DNA from: JABIDZ01 sp964619405
GTDB taxonomy: Archaea; Iainarchaeota; Iainarchaeia; Iainarchaeales; JAAZKV01
NCBI GenBank assembly: GCA_964619405.1
Contig: CAZUCF010000002.1
Location: 1 to 64,000, forward strand
Direction of reading: 5' to 3'
DNA: 64,000 bases
The position numbers were made by a program, and so were the translations under genes. Shown here piece by piece: positions 23,935 to 32,316 of the stretch. Positions within the stretch are counted from its first letter, which is position 1. Each line of letters starts with the position of its first letter. The notes beneath the pieces are model-generated. The model did no database searches. It had not been told where the DNA came from and was given only the letters and a program-made list of their open reading frames with translations.

Positions 23935-24285
23935 ATGGGGAAAACAAAAAAAGTGAATTCAACTGGGCGATTTGGTTCCAGATATGGTGTTGGAATAAAA
24001 AAGAGGGTTTTAAAGGTTGAAGAAAAACAAAAAAATCTTGCGCCTTGTCCTTTTTGTGGGTTTGAAAAAATTTCGAGAAAAGCTGCTGGATTATTCGAGT
24101 GCAAAAAATGTTCTGCTAAATTTACTGGTGGAGCATATGTTACTGAAACACTTATTGGTAAATCTGTTAAGAAAATGGTTAGTCAAAAAACTTTTTTGGC
24201 TGATTCGCAAGAATTAATAAAAGCAAGTGAAAAAGAATCAAGTTATCATGATATTGAGGAAGAAGTTGCAAAATCAAAAAAGTAG
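23935..24285 (+). CDS. rpl37ae: Ribosomal protein L37Ae (eL43)
   Basis: A zinc-binding large-subunit protein. The 116-residue sequence has the start GKTKKVNSTGRFGSRYGVGIKKRV and a C2-C2 zinc ribbon CPFCG...CKKCSAKFTGGAYV. The C-terminal 30 residues (about 87-116, Ser/Glu/Lys rich) extend beyond the usual 85-95 residues. It is followed 9 bp later by rpoP, a gene order common in archaea. Confidence 0.95.
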   Translation: MGKTKKVNSTGRFGSRYGVGIKKRVLKVEEKQKNLAPCPFCGFEKISRKAAGLFECKKCSAKFTGGAYVTETLIGKSVKKMVSQKTFLADSQELIKASEKESSYHDIEEEVAKSKK

Positions 24286-24294
24286 GTGTTTGTT

Positions 24295-24429
24295 ATGAGT
24301 TATAAATGTGGAAAATGTGGGACTGAAGTTTCAAGTGTTGAGGAAGGATTAGTAAGGTGCCCTAATTGCGGTTTCCGAATAATTTATAAAACAAGGGAAC
24401 CAATATCAAAAACAATAAAAGTTGAATGA
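24295..24429 (+). CDS. rpoP: RNA polymerase subunit P (Rpb12-like)
   Basis: A 44-residue protein MSYKCGKCGTEVSS...VRCPNCGFRIIYKTR with one C2-C2 zinc ribbon, the normal size and form of archaeal Rpo12. The subunit stabilises the polymerase core between Rpo3 and Rpo2. It lies between rpl37ae and pcc1, with 1-2 bp to the next ATG, so translation is coupled. Confidence 0.95.
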   Translation: MSYKCGKCGTEVSSVEEGLVRCPNCGFRIIYKTREPISKTIKVE

Positions 24430-24430
24430 T

Positions 24431-24670
24431 ATGCGTTTAGTTATAAAAATTAAGATTGATTTTAAGTCAAAGAAGCAAGCAAAAATTTTTTTTGATTCGG
24501 TAAAACCGGAGTTAAAAGATAATTTTAACAGGAGTAATTTGAAAATTGCTCAAAATAACAATATTCTAAAAGTTGAGATAAGTGCTTTGGACAAATCAGC
24601 TGCAAGAGCTTCATTAAATTCAATAATTAAACCATTAAAATTATTTAAAGAATTAAATGAGTTGAATTAG
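24431..24670 (+). CDS. pcc1: KEOPS complex subunit Pcc1
   Basis: KEOPS makes the t6A modification at tRNA A37; Pcc1 is its dimerisation subunit. The protein of about 79 residues reads MRLVIKIKIDFKSKKQAKIFF, then LKIAQNNNILKVEISALDKSAARASLNSIIK, the CTAG/Pcc1 pattern. ATG at 24431 lies directly after the rpoP stop; a TTG at 24422 would overlap it. Gene order L37Ae-RpoP-Pcc1-prefoldin beta is typical of archaea. Confidence 0.88.
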   Translation: MRLVIKIKIDFKSKKQAKIFFDSVKPELKDNFNRSNLKIAQNNNILKVEISALDKSAARASLNSIIKPLKLFKELNELN

Positions 24671-24671
24671 T

Positions 24672-24707
24672 TTTGAAAAATTAGTTATTTTTCAAATTAT
24701 TTTTTTA
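24672..24707 (+). terminator. Hairpin and T-run after pcc1
   Basis: TTTGAAAAAT-tagtt-ATTTTTCAAA is a perfect 10 bp stem followed by TTATTTTTTT. It lies between pcc1 and the prefoldin gene and could be an internal terminator or attenuator, since the prefoldin ribosome site follows at once. Confidence 0.5.
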
Positions 24708-24720
24708 AGGGGGCAAAAAT

Positions 24721-25089
24721 ATGGATGAACAAGAAAAAAGACAGTTAATGATTGATTTTGAGAGGAATAGGCAAATGCTTGGAAGTGTTTCTGCTCAAAA
24801 ACAACAATATCAAATACAAGTAGAAGTAATAAAAGCTTCTATTGAAGAGTTAAAAAATACTAAAGAAAAAACAGTTATGAAAATAATTGGCAATATTCTT
24901 ATTAACAAAACAGTTTCAGAAATGAAGAAAGAATTAGAAGAACAAAAAGATTCTTTTGAATTAAGATTAAAAACTTTGGAGAGACAAGAAGAAACAATTG
25001 TGAAAAAATTGAATTCAATAAAAGCTCAGATTGAAGGTAAAATTGAATCAAAAGACGATGAAAAAGAATCAAAGAAAACAAAAAAATAA
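24721..25089 (+). CDS. pfdB: Prefoldin subunit beta
   Basis: Prefoldin is a jellyfish-shaped holdase that delivers unfolded proteins to the thermosome. The 122-residue protein has two long coiled-coil helices around a central hairpin (TVMKIIGNILINKTVSEMKKEL), typical of the four-helix-origin beta subunit. A Lys/Glu tail is at the C terminus. AAGGGGGC precedes the ATG. Confidence 0.88.
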   Translation: MDEQEKRQLMIDFERNRQMLGSVSAQKQQYQIQVEVIKASIEELKNTKEKTVMKIIGNILINKTVSEMKKELEEQKDSFELRLKTLERQEETIVKKLNSIKAQIEGKIESKDDEKESKKTKK

Positions 25090-25263
25090 TTCTTTAATTT
25101 AATTAAAAAGAATTATGAAAAAATTGTTAAACTAAGAATATTATAATACAAAAAATATATTAAAATAAACAAAATTTTAATATAAAAAAATTGTAAAATA
25201 AAAAGTATTTTAAAATGAAAAAGGTTAATAACACTAATTGTTTAATTTTAATTGGTGTTTTAA

Positions 25264-26247
25264 TTGAAAAAAACAATTATTAATATTAACAAATTCAAAA
25301 ACAAGAAAATACTTTTATTATGTCATGAGAATGCTGATCTAGATTCTTTTTGTTCAGCAGGAATATTTCAAGAATTTTTAAAACAATATAAAATTAGTTC
25401 AATAATTGCTGTGCCTTCTCACATTAATGAGCAAACAATTGCTTTTGCAGAAAATCAAAAAATTAGTTTTTGTTTGAACCCAGAACTAAAAAATTTTGAT
25501 CTTGTTGTTTTATTTGATTTTAATGATTATGAACAATTAGGAAAAATTATGAAAAGTTTTTGGGTGTTAAATAAAAATAGTCAAATAAAAGTTATTACTT
25601 TTGATCATCATGTAAAAGAAAAAAGAAGTATTGCTAAACAATTTGTTGATTCCAAAAAGTTGTCAACAACCGAATTATTGTTTAGTTTAATTGGGAACAA
25701 GTTTAACAAAAAAATGTTTTTTTATGCTTGTATTGGGATGATTGAGGATACTGGTAGATTCTTAGTTGGTTCAAAAGAATTTTTTCAAGCGTTTTCTATT
25801 TGTCTTAGTAAATCAGGTAAAAAGTACTCTGAAATATTTAATATTGCGAAGCACCAACCTCCTGAAGGAGAAAAAATGGCTTTTTTTAAAGCAATTCAAA
25901 GGGCCGAAATTATTAATTTAAATGAAATTGTGTTAATAACAAGCAATATTTCTTTTTTTCAGGGAGCAGTAGCAACCAAATTACTTGATTTTGGAGCAGA
26001 TATTTCAATTGTAATAGGTGTTGAAAAAAATGGTGTGACTAATTTGTCTGCTCGAGCAGAAACTTTTTTTAAAGAAAAAAATAATTTTAATCTCATGAAA
26101 GATTTAATGTTTTTTATTCAAAAAGAATTCAAAGGGGAGATAGGTGGGCATTCTGGTGCAGCGCAATGGAAGGGTTTTGCTAATCCAAGAATAGTTATTC
26201 AAAAATCTGTTGAAATAATAAAAAAAGTTTCCGAAAAAATTAAATAA
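25264..26247 (+). CDS. DHH-family phosphoesterase (nanoRNase/RecJ-like)
   Basis: The 327-residue protein carries the DHH motifs in order: HENADLDSFCSAG (I), VVLFDFNDYEQ (II), ITFDHHVKEK (III, DHH), GMIEDTGRFLVGS (IV), and a DHHA1 C-terminal domain with GGHSGAAQWKGF. Such enzymes degrade short RNAs or cyclic dinucleotides, or process DNA ends. The start is TTG at 25264 (GGTGTTTTAATTG); there is no in-frame ATG nearby. The preceding 174 bp are AT-rich with no gene. Confidence 0.88.
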   Translation: MKKTIININKFKNKKILLLCHENADLDSFCSAGIFQEFLKQYKISSIIAVPSHINEQTIAFAENQKISFCLNPELKNFDLVVLFDFNDYEQLGKIMKSFWVLNKNSQIKVITFDHHVKEKRSIAKQFVDSKKLSTTELLFSLIGNKFNKKMFFYACIGMIEDTGRFLVGSKEFFQAFSICLSKSGKKYSEIFNIAKHQPPEGEKMAFFKAIQRAEIINLNEIVLITSNISFFQGAVATKLLDFGADISIVIGVEKNGVTNLSARAETFFKEKNNFNLMKDLMFFIQKEFKGEIGGHSGAAQWKGFANPRIVIQKSVEIIKKVSEKIK

Positions 26248-26406
26248 AAAATTAATTCAATTGTTTGTTAAAAAAAGAGTAATTCGTACTTAGTATTTAT
26301 TCTAATTTTTAGTTTTTAATTCTTTTTGTTTTTTTTATTCTTTTTAATTTTGTAATTGTTTTTAAATTTTTTTATAACTTTTATTTTTTTATAAGTATTG
26401 TATTTG

Positions 26407-26814
26407 CTACTTTAGATATATTACTGTTGAACCTTTTTTTATTTTTCCTCTGTCAGCGTATTTCAATAAATAATGTACTGTTGATTTTGGCGTGTTAGTT
26501 ATTCTTTCTATTTCTCTTATGCTTTGGTAATCTTTTCTTAATTCAATTATTTGAAGCATGGTTTCTAATGTTATATCTAATGCTCTGCCTCTTCTTTTTT
26601 CAATACTTATTTTTATTTCAGAGTCCATTATTTTTTTTCTTGCTTTAGCTGGCAACCTTTTGTAACAAGATTCTGATATACTTATTTCATTTATTCTTTT
26701 ATTGTTTAATAATTCGTCAAGCTTTTCTTTTTTTATTGGTCTTATTAAATGTATTTTTTCAATTTCGCGGGGTATTTTTGATATTATTGTTTTTTCATCT
26801 ACGGCGCATTTCAT
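26407..26814 (-). CDS. Helix-turn-helix DNA-binding protein
   Basis: A 135-residue protein whose C-terminal half (TLETMLQIIELRKDYQSIREIERITNTPKSTVHYLLKYADR) is a clear HTH of the resolvase/homeodomain-like type, followed by a short basic wing (GKIKKGSTVIYLK). The N-terminal half is rich in Lys/Ile and unassigned. Its ATG overlaps the end of the PHP gene (ATGA), so the two are translationally coupled; a joint role is possible. Confidence 0.7.
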   Translation of the reverse strand: MKCAVDEKTIISKIPREIEKIHLIRPIKKEKLDELLNNKRINEISISESCYKRLPAKARKKIMDSEIKISIEKRRGRALDITLETMLQIIELRKDYQSIREIERITNTPKSTVHYLLKYADRGKIKKGSTVIYLK

Positions 26815-27722
26815 TTTTTTTCTCCCCCTCTAATTTTAATTTTCTTTTTTATTTTTGTTTTTGTAATATATTTTAATCCTTCTAATAATTCTTTTTTCTT
26901 TAGTTTGTTAACTGGTTGTGTTGAATAAATATTTGGGCCGGCCCATTTTATTTTTCTGTTTTTTATCAAACTTAAAAATTCTTTTATATTTTTTGGTTTT
27001 TTATTTAATTCTATTATTGCTGTTCCTATTACTCTTGGGTAATGAGCATCACTACCAACTGTAATGTATGCTGAATTTTCTGAGAATTCAATTCCTTTTT
27101 TTACTCTTTCAAAAGTTTCTTCTGAAATTTTGTCTAATTTTATTTTTATCTTTTTACTGTATTTTGATAAATGTGTTTTTTTGCCAATTTTATTTTTTGA
27201 TAGGAAATCAAAAAAATTGTATAATTTTTTTACCCATTGTGTTCCAAAAATAAAGTTGTTTGCGCTTCCAAGCATTCCATTGTAATATTCTGAACCAATT
27301 TTGTATTTTTTTAATAATTCAATTGATTTTTTTTCACCTATTATTTGGCAAGTAGAATCAGTTTTGTATCCGAATGGGTGTGCAAAACTTGCAAGTAAAT
27401 TATTTTTTTTTATTAGTGTTAGTGCTTCTTCTATTGGAATATTTATTTCTTGTAATCTTTTTATTTCAAATATTTTTTCGTTTTCACCGTATATTAGTAA
27501 GTGGCCTGCTGTTGTTTTTGCTTCCATTCCTGGCACCAACATAATATCTTTTGGTTTTATTTTTAATAATTTTTTGTAAGCTGATTCGGGGTTATATTCA
27601 ACATGTTCTGTTATTGCTATTATTTTTAATTTTTTTTCTTTTACTGCGTTCCACCAGTCTATTGGACTAATTTTTTTCTCGTTTAAATGAGTGTGTAGGT
27701 CTGCTAAAATTTTTTCTTTCAT
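26811..27722 (-). CDS. PHP-domain metal-dependent phosphoesterase
   Basis: PHP enzymes hydrolyse phosphoesters with three metals. The protein (about 303 residues from ATG at 27722) has motif I LADLHTHLN, motif II ITEHVE, PGMEAKTTAGHLLIYG, SFAHPFGY and the late motif VGSDAHYPRVIGTA. All metal ligands seen are present. The frame extends 11 codons upstream, but MKEKILADLHTH is the usual N terminus. Related to the archaeal PHP/TrpH-like branch; substrate unknown. Confidence 0.88.
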   Translation of the reverse strand: MKEKILADLHTHLNEKKISPIDWWNAVKEKKLKIIAITEHVEYNPESAYKKLLKIKPKDIMLVPGMEAKTTAGHLLIYGENEKIFEIKRLQEINIPIEEALTLIKKNNLLASFAHPFGYKTDSTCQIIGEKKSIELLKKYKIGSEYYNGMLGSANNFIFGTQWVKKLYNFFDFLSKNKIGKKTHLSKYSKKIKIKLDKISEETFERVKKGIEFSENSAYITVGSDAHYPRVIGTAIIELNKKPKNIKEFLSLIKNRKIKWAGPNIYSTQPVNKLKKKELLEGLKYITKTKIKKKIKIRGGEKK

Positions 27723-27949
27723 AATATAATTATTATCTTTAAGTTTTAAAAACACGCGTTTTTTAGGACAGTTTTTTTAATTTAAAAAAAAATTAAAATT
27801 AAACTAAAACTAATGTAAAATTGAATTAATAATAAATTTGGTTTAAATAATAATAAATTTAGTCTAAATAAAAACAAGTTATGTATACTATTTGCTGCAT
27901 ATCCAGATTAGAAAGAATTATATAGTATTATGTTCCTCCTAATGACTAT

Positions 27950-28303
27950 ATGTTGGTTGAAAATTCTGAATTGCCAGATTTATCTGGATTAAGTGATTTT
28001 GAGAGAAACATATTTGAATTTGTGTTAGAAAAATGGCCTACTAATCCTCTTGAGATTGCCGAGAATTTTAATGAGGATTTGTCATCAAGAGAAAAAAAAA
28101 AGAGGATAAGTACAAAGTATGCTTATTATTTGAAAAAACTTGTTTTTAAAAAATTAATTCTTAGTAAAAAAGCAGGTAACTCAATAATTGTTTGGCCAAT
28201 AATTGTTGAAAAATATAGAGTAATTCATGATATATTAAAAAATGAGGGTTTTGATTATTCTACTTTTTTTAAATCTTTTTCAAGTGGGGGTTCAAATGCT
28301 TAA
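27950..28303 (+). CDS. Winged-helix transcriptional regulator paired with V4R protein
   Basis: A 117-residue protein with an HTH region (LSDFERNIFEFVLEKWPTNPLEIAENF) and a helix-wing (KYAYYLKKLVFKKLILSKKAGNSIIVW). Family name not recognised beyond wHTH. The end overlaps the start of a V4R-like gene by 8 bp, so this is probably a two-component-like sensor: a DNA-binding protein plus a separate ligand-binding domain. A TATA-like TTATATAG lies about 30 bp upstream. The 190 bp before that is AT-rich and gene-free. Confidence 0.7.
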   Translation: MLVENSELPDLSGLSDFERNIFEFVLEKWPTNPLEIAENFNEDLSSREKKKRISTKYAYYLKKLVFKKLILSKKAGNSIIVWPIIVEKYRVIHDILKNEGFDYSTFFKSFSSGGSNA

Positions 28304-28853
28304 CAAATTTTTAGACAAGTATATATTCACAAACACATTAAGATACTTGCATAATAATTTTTACTTAGTTAATATTCCTTTTCTAATAATGCCTATTGAT
28401 TTTTTATCTTTGTTGAATGAAACAGGTGATCTTGATAAACAAAAAGAAATTTATTTTTTTTTAAAAGAAAGCTCTAAAAAAAATTTTATGCCACGATTTA
28501 ATGAATTATCGATTGATAATAAAAGCAAGTTGGATTTTATAAAAAATTTGTTTGTTGCTTCGGGTTGGGGGGCAATTGAAATAATTGATTTTGATATTGA
28601 ATCAAAACGAGCTATAATAATTCTTGATAACTCTCCTTTTGCCCAACAATTAAAAGGTAAAGTTGATGGTCCTGTTGATAATTTGATAAGAGGTTTGTTT
28701 GCAGGAATTTTTTCAATAATTTTTAATGAAGATGTTGATTGTGTTGAAGTAGAGTGTTTTGCTTTAAATGACAAATCATGTAAGTTTATTATAAAACCTC
28801 AAATAGAATTTGATTTAGAAAACAAGCTTGTTCGTGAACAAATAATAATGTAA
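28296..28853 (+). CDS. V4R-domain (4-vinyl-reductase-like) sensor protein
   Basis: From ATG at 28296 the protein is about 185 residues. The C-terminal half, FVASGWGAIEIIDFDIESKR ... IILDNSPFAQQ ... VDNLIRGLFAGIFSIIFNEDVDCVEVECFALNDKSCKFII, matches the V4R domain (bacterial XylR/PoxR sensors, BchJ), including the closing ALNDKSCKF-type motif. V4R domains bind small hydrophobic or metal-linked ligands. The same domain pattern (FGWGDVFVFE..., FIIIRGILEGALSKI) recurs in the 40841-41968 protein. It follows a wHTH gene with an 8 bp overlap. Confidence 0.75.
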   Translation: MLNKFLDKYIFTNTLRYLHNNFYLVNIPFLIMPIDFLSLLNETGDLDKQKEIYFFLKESSKKNFMPRFNELSIDNKSKLDFIKNLFVASGWGAIEIIDFDIESKRAIIILDNSPFAQQLKGKVDGPVDNLIRGLFAGIFSIIFNEDVDCVEVECFALNDKSCKFIIKPQIEFDLENKLVREQIIM

Positions 28854-29071
28854 AAAATTAATTATTCAAACTTTTTTTATATTAAATTTTTTAACTACTA
28901 TTTTGTAATTTTTTTACTATTTTTAAATTATTTAGTTTTTGTTTGCTTTGAATTATTTTTTTGTAGTGTTTTTAGGTTTTTATTATTTTTTTGTAATGTT
29001 TTGTTTGATTTATTTTTTTGTAGTGTTTTTTTTAAGTTTTATTTTTGTAATTTTTTTGAATCTTTGTTTTC

Positions 29072-30355
29072 TTAATTTTTCTTTATTTCTGTTTTACCAT
29101 TCATGTATTTTTGCAAAGCTTTCGGAATCCTAATTGTTCCTTCTTTTGTTTGATAATTTTCAATAATTACTCTTAGTGTTCTTGTTGTTGGAACCATTGT
29201 ATTGTTTAAAGTGTGAACATATTCTTTTGAACCATCTTTTTTCTTGTATTTTATATTCAATCTAACTGCTTGGTAAGTAGTACAATTAGAACAACTTCCC
29301 AATTCAATGTATTTTCCTTCTCTTGGAGACCACCCTTCAAGATCATATTTTTTTGAAGCAACTATTCCCATGTCTCCTGTACAAACATTAACTATTCTGT
29401 AAGGTATTTCTAAAGCCTCCATTAATTCTTGTTGGTTTTTTGACATTTTTTCAAACATTTCCCAAGATTCTTCAGGCTTGCAAATAACTACTTGTTCTAT
29501 TTTGTTAAACTGGTGCACTCTAAAAAAACCTCTTTCATCCAAACCGTGTTTTCCTATTTCTCTTCTAAAACAAGGACTCATTCCTGCTAATTTTATTGGT
29601 TTTTCTAAATCTTTTTCTTCAAGAATTTCATCCATGTACATTGAAACCATTGGGTGTTCTGAAGTAGCAATCAAATACAAATCATCTCCATTAATTTTGT
29701 ACATTACATTTTCAAAGTCACCTAAATCAGTTACTCCTTCGTACGCTCTTCTATTCATCATTAATGGTGGTTGTATTGGAGTAAAACCTTTTTCTATTAG
29801 CATATCAAGAGCAAGTCTTTGTAATGCAATGTCAAGCATTGCTAAATCACCTTTCAAATAATAGAAACCAGTACCAGATATTTTTACTGCTCTCTCAAAT
29901 TCAGCAATGTTTAATTCTAATGCTAGTTGAGCATGGTGTTTTAGATTAAGATTTTTTTCTACTTTACCCCATTTTTTTTCTTCAACATTCTCAGAATCGT
30001 CTTTTCCATAAGGCACACTTTCGTGTAATAAATTAGGAATACGCATTAACAACATTCTGTTTTGTTCTTCTAACGTTTTAACTTTTGGTTCATCCTCTTT
30101 TATTTTTTGAGGAATGTTTTTTGCTTCTTCTAATAATTTTGTTACATCTTGTTTGCTTCCTTTAGCAATTTTTATTTTCTCAGTAATAACATTTCTAGCT
30201 TTTTTTAACTCTTCCAACTCTTGTTTTAATTTACGCCACTCAACATCATTTTTCTTCCATTCTTCTAGCTTAGAGATTATTGATGGGTCTTTTCTCTTCT
30301 CCAAATTAATTTTTGCTTCTTCAAAATTTTCTCTAAGATACTTTACATCTAACAT
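29072..30355 (-). CDS. serS: Seryl-tRNA synthetase
   Basis: A class II synthetase charging tRNA-Ser. The 427-residue protein has an N-terminal coiled-coil arm (LREN..., about 1-110), then motif 2 (FRREIGKHGLDERGFFRVHQFNK, cited in parts: SPCFRREIG and GFFRVHQF) and motif 3 (TLNNTMVPTTRTLRVIIENY). Ends QKYMNGKTEI, close to the standard. This is the common SerRS, not the rare methanogen type. Minus strand, convergent with the V4R gene across a T-rich gap. Confidence 0.97.
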   Translation of the reverse strand: MLDVKYLRENFEEAKINLEKRKDPSIISKLEEWKKNDVEWRKLKQELEELKKARNVITEKIKIAKGSKQDVTKLLEEAKNIPQKIKEDEPKVKTLEEQNRMLLMRIPNLLHESVPYGKDDSENVEEKKWGKVEKNLNLKHHAQLALELNIAEFERAVKISGTGFYYLKGDLAMLDIALQRLALDMLIEKGFTPIQPPLMMNRRAYEGVTDLGDFENVMYKINGDDLYLIATSEHPMVSMYMDEILEEKDLEKPIKLAGMSPCFRREIGKHGLDERGFFRVHQFNKIEQVVICKPEESWEMFEKMSKNQQELMEALEIPYRIVNVCTGDMGIVASKKYDLEGWSPREGKYIELGSCSNCTTYQAVRLNIKYKKKDGSKEYVHTLNNTMVPTTRTLRVIIENYQTKEGTIRIPKALQKYMNGKTEIKKN

Positions 30356-30820
30356 TCAATAACCCCCATACAAAACAACTAATCACAAAATATTTTAAAC
30401 CCATAATAATCAATCAAAAACAAACATTAACTAGCTTATTTATTTTCTATGAAAAACTAGCTCGACAAAGATGGTTCTTCAAAATCAATGTACTCAAAAG
30501 CATTTAATTCAACTATTAATTTAATATGAATTGGAACCATTTTATCAAATAATAAAGCATTTTTGTTCTTATTAAAAAATAACTAGTTTTTAATGTAACA
30601 AAAAGCACACGCAACCTTTTTATTTTGTTTGAAACGCTCATTAAGTATGAATTCAAGAGAATTTACAATGCACAAGATGCGTGTAACTACTTTTTATTAG
30701 AGCTTACTAGACGTAAGTAGGTTTAAGGATTTTTGAATTCATTAAAATTTATTTTTTTAACAATCAACTTGTTTGATTCTTTGCTGGTTAAGCCTACTTT
30801 TTTTAAAGGAGGTTTTTGCA
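30356..30820. other. 465 bp spacer between serS and the DRG GTPase gene
   Basis: Contains imperfect inverted repeats (CTAGCTtattta...aaAACTAGCTC near 30431-30462; ATGGTTC...GAACCAT about 30471-30540; CTTACtagacGTAAG near 30704-30718) and a short frame on the minus strand (30457-30540). The strong GAGG ribosome site of the next gene lies at 30806-30813. I see no tRNA or known RNA. Confidence 0.4.
30457..30540 (-). pseudogene. Short protein-like frame, possible gene remnant
   Basis: A 27-codon frame MVPIHIKLIVELNAFEYIDF... ending at TAG; the frame is open a further 12 codons upstream (NKNALLFDK) before another TAG. The sequence has a normal amino-acid mix unlike random AT-rich translations, so it may be the tail of a lost gene. 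Low confidence. Confidence 0.25.
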
Positions 30821-31747
30821 ATGGCTATGCCACATGAAGTGTTTAAGAAAAAAAGTGTTGAAGAATTAAAAGGTTTGAGCGGACAAAAAAGAATTAATAA
30901 AATAAATGAATTACTTGGAATAATGCCTAATTACAAGGATGGGCCGTATACAAGTGTTAGAAAATGGCTTAACGAGCAAAAAGAAAAAGCGTTTATTTCA
31001 AAAAAAATGTTTTCAAGAGAACAATGGGAAGTCAAAAAACAGGGTGACGCAAGTTTTGCTTTTATTGGTTTGCCTAGCGTTGGCAAAAGTTCTTTGATAA
31101 AAGCAATTACTAGTGCTCAAATAGAAATAGCTAGTTATGCTTTTACAACAAAAAAGCCTTTTTCGGCAACAACAAAAATAGATAATGCTTTAATTCAATT
31201 AATTGATTTACCTGGAATAATTTCTGGTGCGTCACAAGGAAAAGGTTTTGGTAAAAGAGTTCTTGGTAACGCAAGAAATGCGGATAAAATTGTTTTGGTA
31301 ATAGATTCAACTAAACTAAGCCAATTAAAAATAATTGAAAACGAATTAATTTCATTTGGTTTTGAGTTGAATGAAAAAAATTCTTGTATTGTTCTAACAA
31401 AAAAAGATTTGCTGCAAGAAAAACATTTTGATAAAATTAATTTTGAAAGCAAATTTCCAAATATTTTTGTTTCGGTTTTTGATGATGAGAGTATTCAAAA
31501 ATTAAAACAATTTTTGTTTGAGCAATCAAATTTGTTGCGAATAAAGCCATTTAATTCAAATGATTTTGTTATACTGAAAAAAGGTTCAACTGTAAAAGAT
31601 TATTGTGAAAAAATTCATAATGATTTGCCACAAAAATTTGGATTTGCTTTTTTAACTGGTAATTCAACAAAGTTTCCAAGACAAAGGGTTGGTTTAAACC
31701 ATGAATTATTTGATTTGGATGAAATAGAGTTAGTGTTAAAGCATTAA
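30821..31747 (+). CDS. DRG/Rbg-family GTPase with TGS domain
   Basis: Developmentally regulated GTP-binding proteins associate with ribosomes. The protein (about 308 residues from ATG at 30821) has G1 GLPSVGKSS, switch region SAYAFTTKKPFSATT-like, G3 DLPGIISGASQGKGFGKR, G4 LTKKDLL and a C-terminal TGS domain (FVILKKGSTVKDYCEKIHNDL...). The ribosome site AAAGGAGG is the strongest in the window and fixes this start; the frame is open further upstream. GTPases of this family are usually single-copy in archaea. Confidence 0.93.
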   Translation: MAMPHEVFKKKSVEELKGLSGQKRINKINELLGIMPNYKDGPYTSVRKWLNEQKEKAFISKKMFSREQWEVKKQGDASFAFIGLPSVGKSSLIKAITSAQIEIASYAFTTKKPFSATTKIDNALIQLIDLPGIISGASQGKGFGKRVLGNARNADKIVLVIDSTKLSQLKIIENELISFGFELNEKNSCIVLTKKDLLQEKHFDKINFESKFPNIFVSVFDDESIQKLKQFLFEQSNLLRIKPFNSNDFVILKKGSTVKDYCEKIHNDLPQKFGFAFLTGNSTKFPRQRVGLNHELFDLDEIELVLKH

Positions 31748-31753
31748 CTCTTT

Positions 31754-32245
31754 TTAAATTGTTTTCCAATAAAATAATCTATCTTTTAATTTTCCATTTA
31801 TTATAACATATTTTTTGAGTAAACCAATTTTTTTAAAACCATTTTTTTCTAAGACTCTTTGAGAAGCAATATTTTTTGGGTCAACAACTGCTTGGACTCC
31901 TGTTAAATTTATTTTTCTTGCTTCTTTTAAAATTTCTTTTGTTGCTTTTGTAGCGATGTTTTTTCCTTGTTCACTTTTCCTAATCCAATATCCTAGCTCG
32001 CACAAATATTTTTGTTCTTGATTCATTTTTAATGTTATTATTCCAACAATTTTTTTCTCATTAACAATTTTGTATGCTTGAACGATTTTGTTTTTGTGTT
32101 TTTTGATTTCTTTTTTTAACCATTTTTTTTCGTCAAATAAATTAATTTCATTTGACATTCTATTATATTTGAAGTTTGTTTCTTTTACTGCTTCAAGAAT
32201 TTCTTTTGCATCTTTTAATTCTAAGCATTTTAATTTTATGTTCAT
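31754..32245 (-). CDS. RimJ/RimL-like GNAT acetyltransferase
   Basis: A 163-residue GNAT with LCELGYWIRKSEQGKNIATKATKEIL (acetyl-CoA loop, Q-x-x-N-I-A-T) and NIASQRVLEKNGFKKIGLLKK, the C-terminal signature of ribosomal-protein-type N-acetyltransferases. Target unknown. The 3' end is convergent with the DRG gene, 7 bp apart. Confidence 0.85.
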   Translation of the reverse strand: MNIKLKCLELKDAKEILEAVKETNFKYNRMSNEINLFDEKKWLKKEIKKHKNKIVQAYKIVNEKKIVGIITLKMNQEQKYLCELGYWIRKSEQGKNIATKATKEILKEARKINLTGVQAVVDPKNIASQRVLEKNGFKKIGLLKKYVIINGKLKDRLFYWKTI

Positions 32246-32316
32246 TTAATTCACCCAAAAAATAATTTATTAAATTTTATAATTTTTTTTAAAAATCTAA
32301 ATATTTAATTATTTTT

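Noticed and set aside
30647..30700. 17-residue ORF MNSREFTMHKMRVTTFY before the DRG GTPase
   Set aside because: No ribosome site of the usual GGTGA form and no radical SAM or export gene beside it; likely chance.
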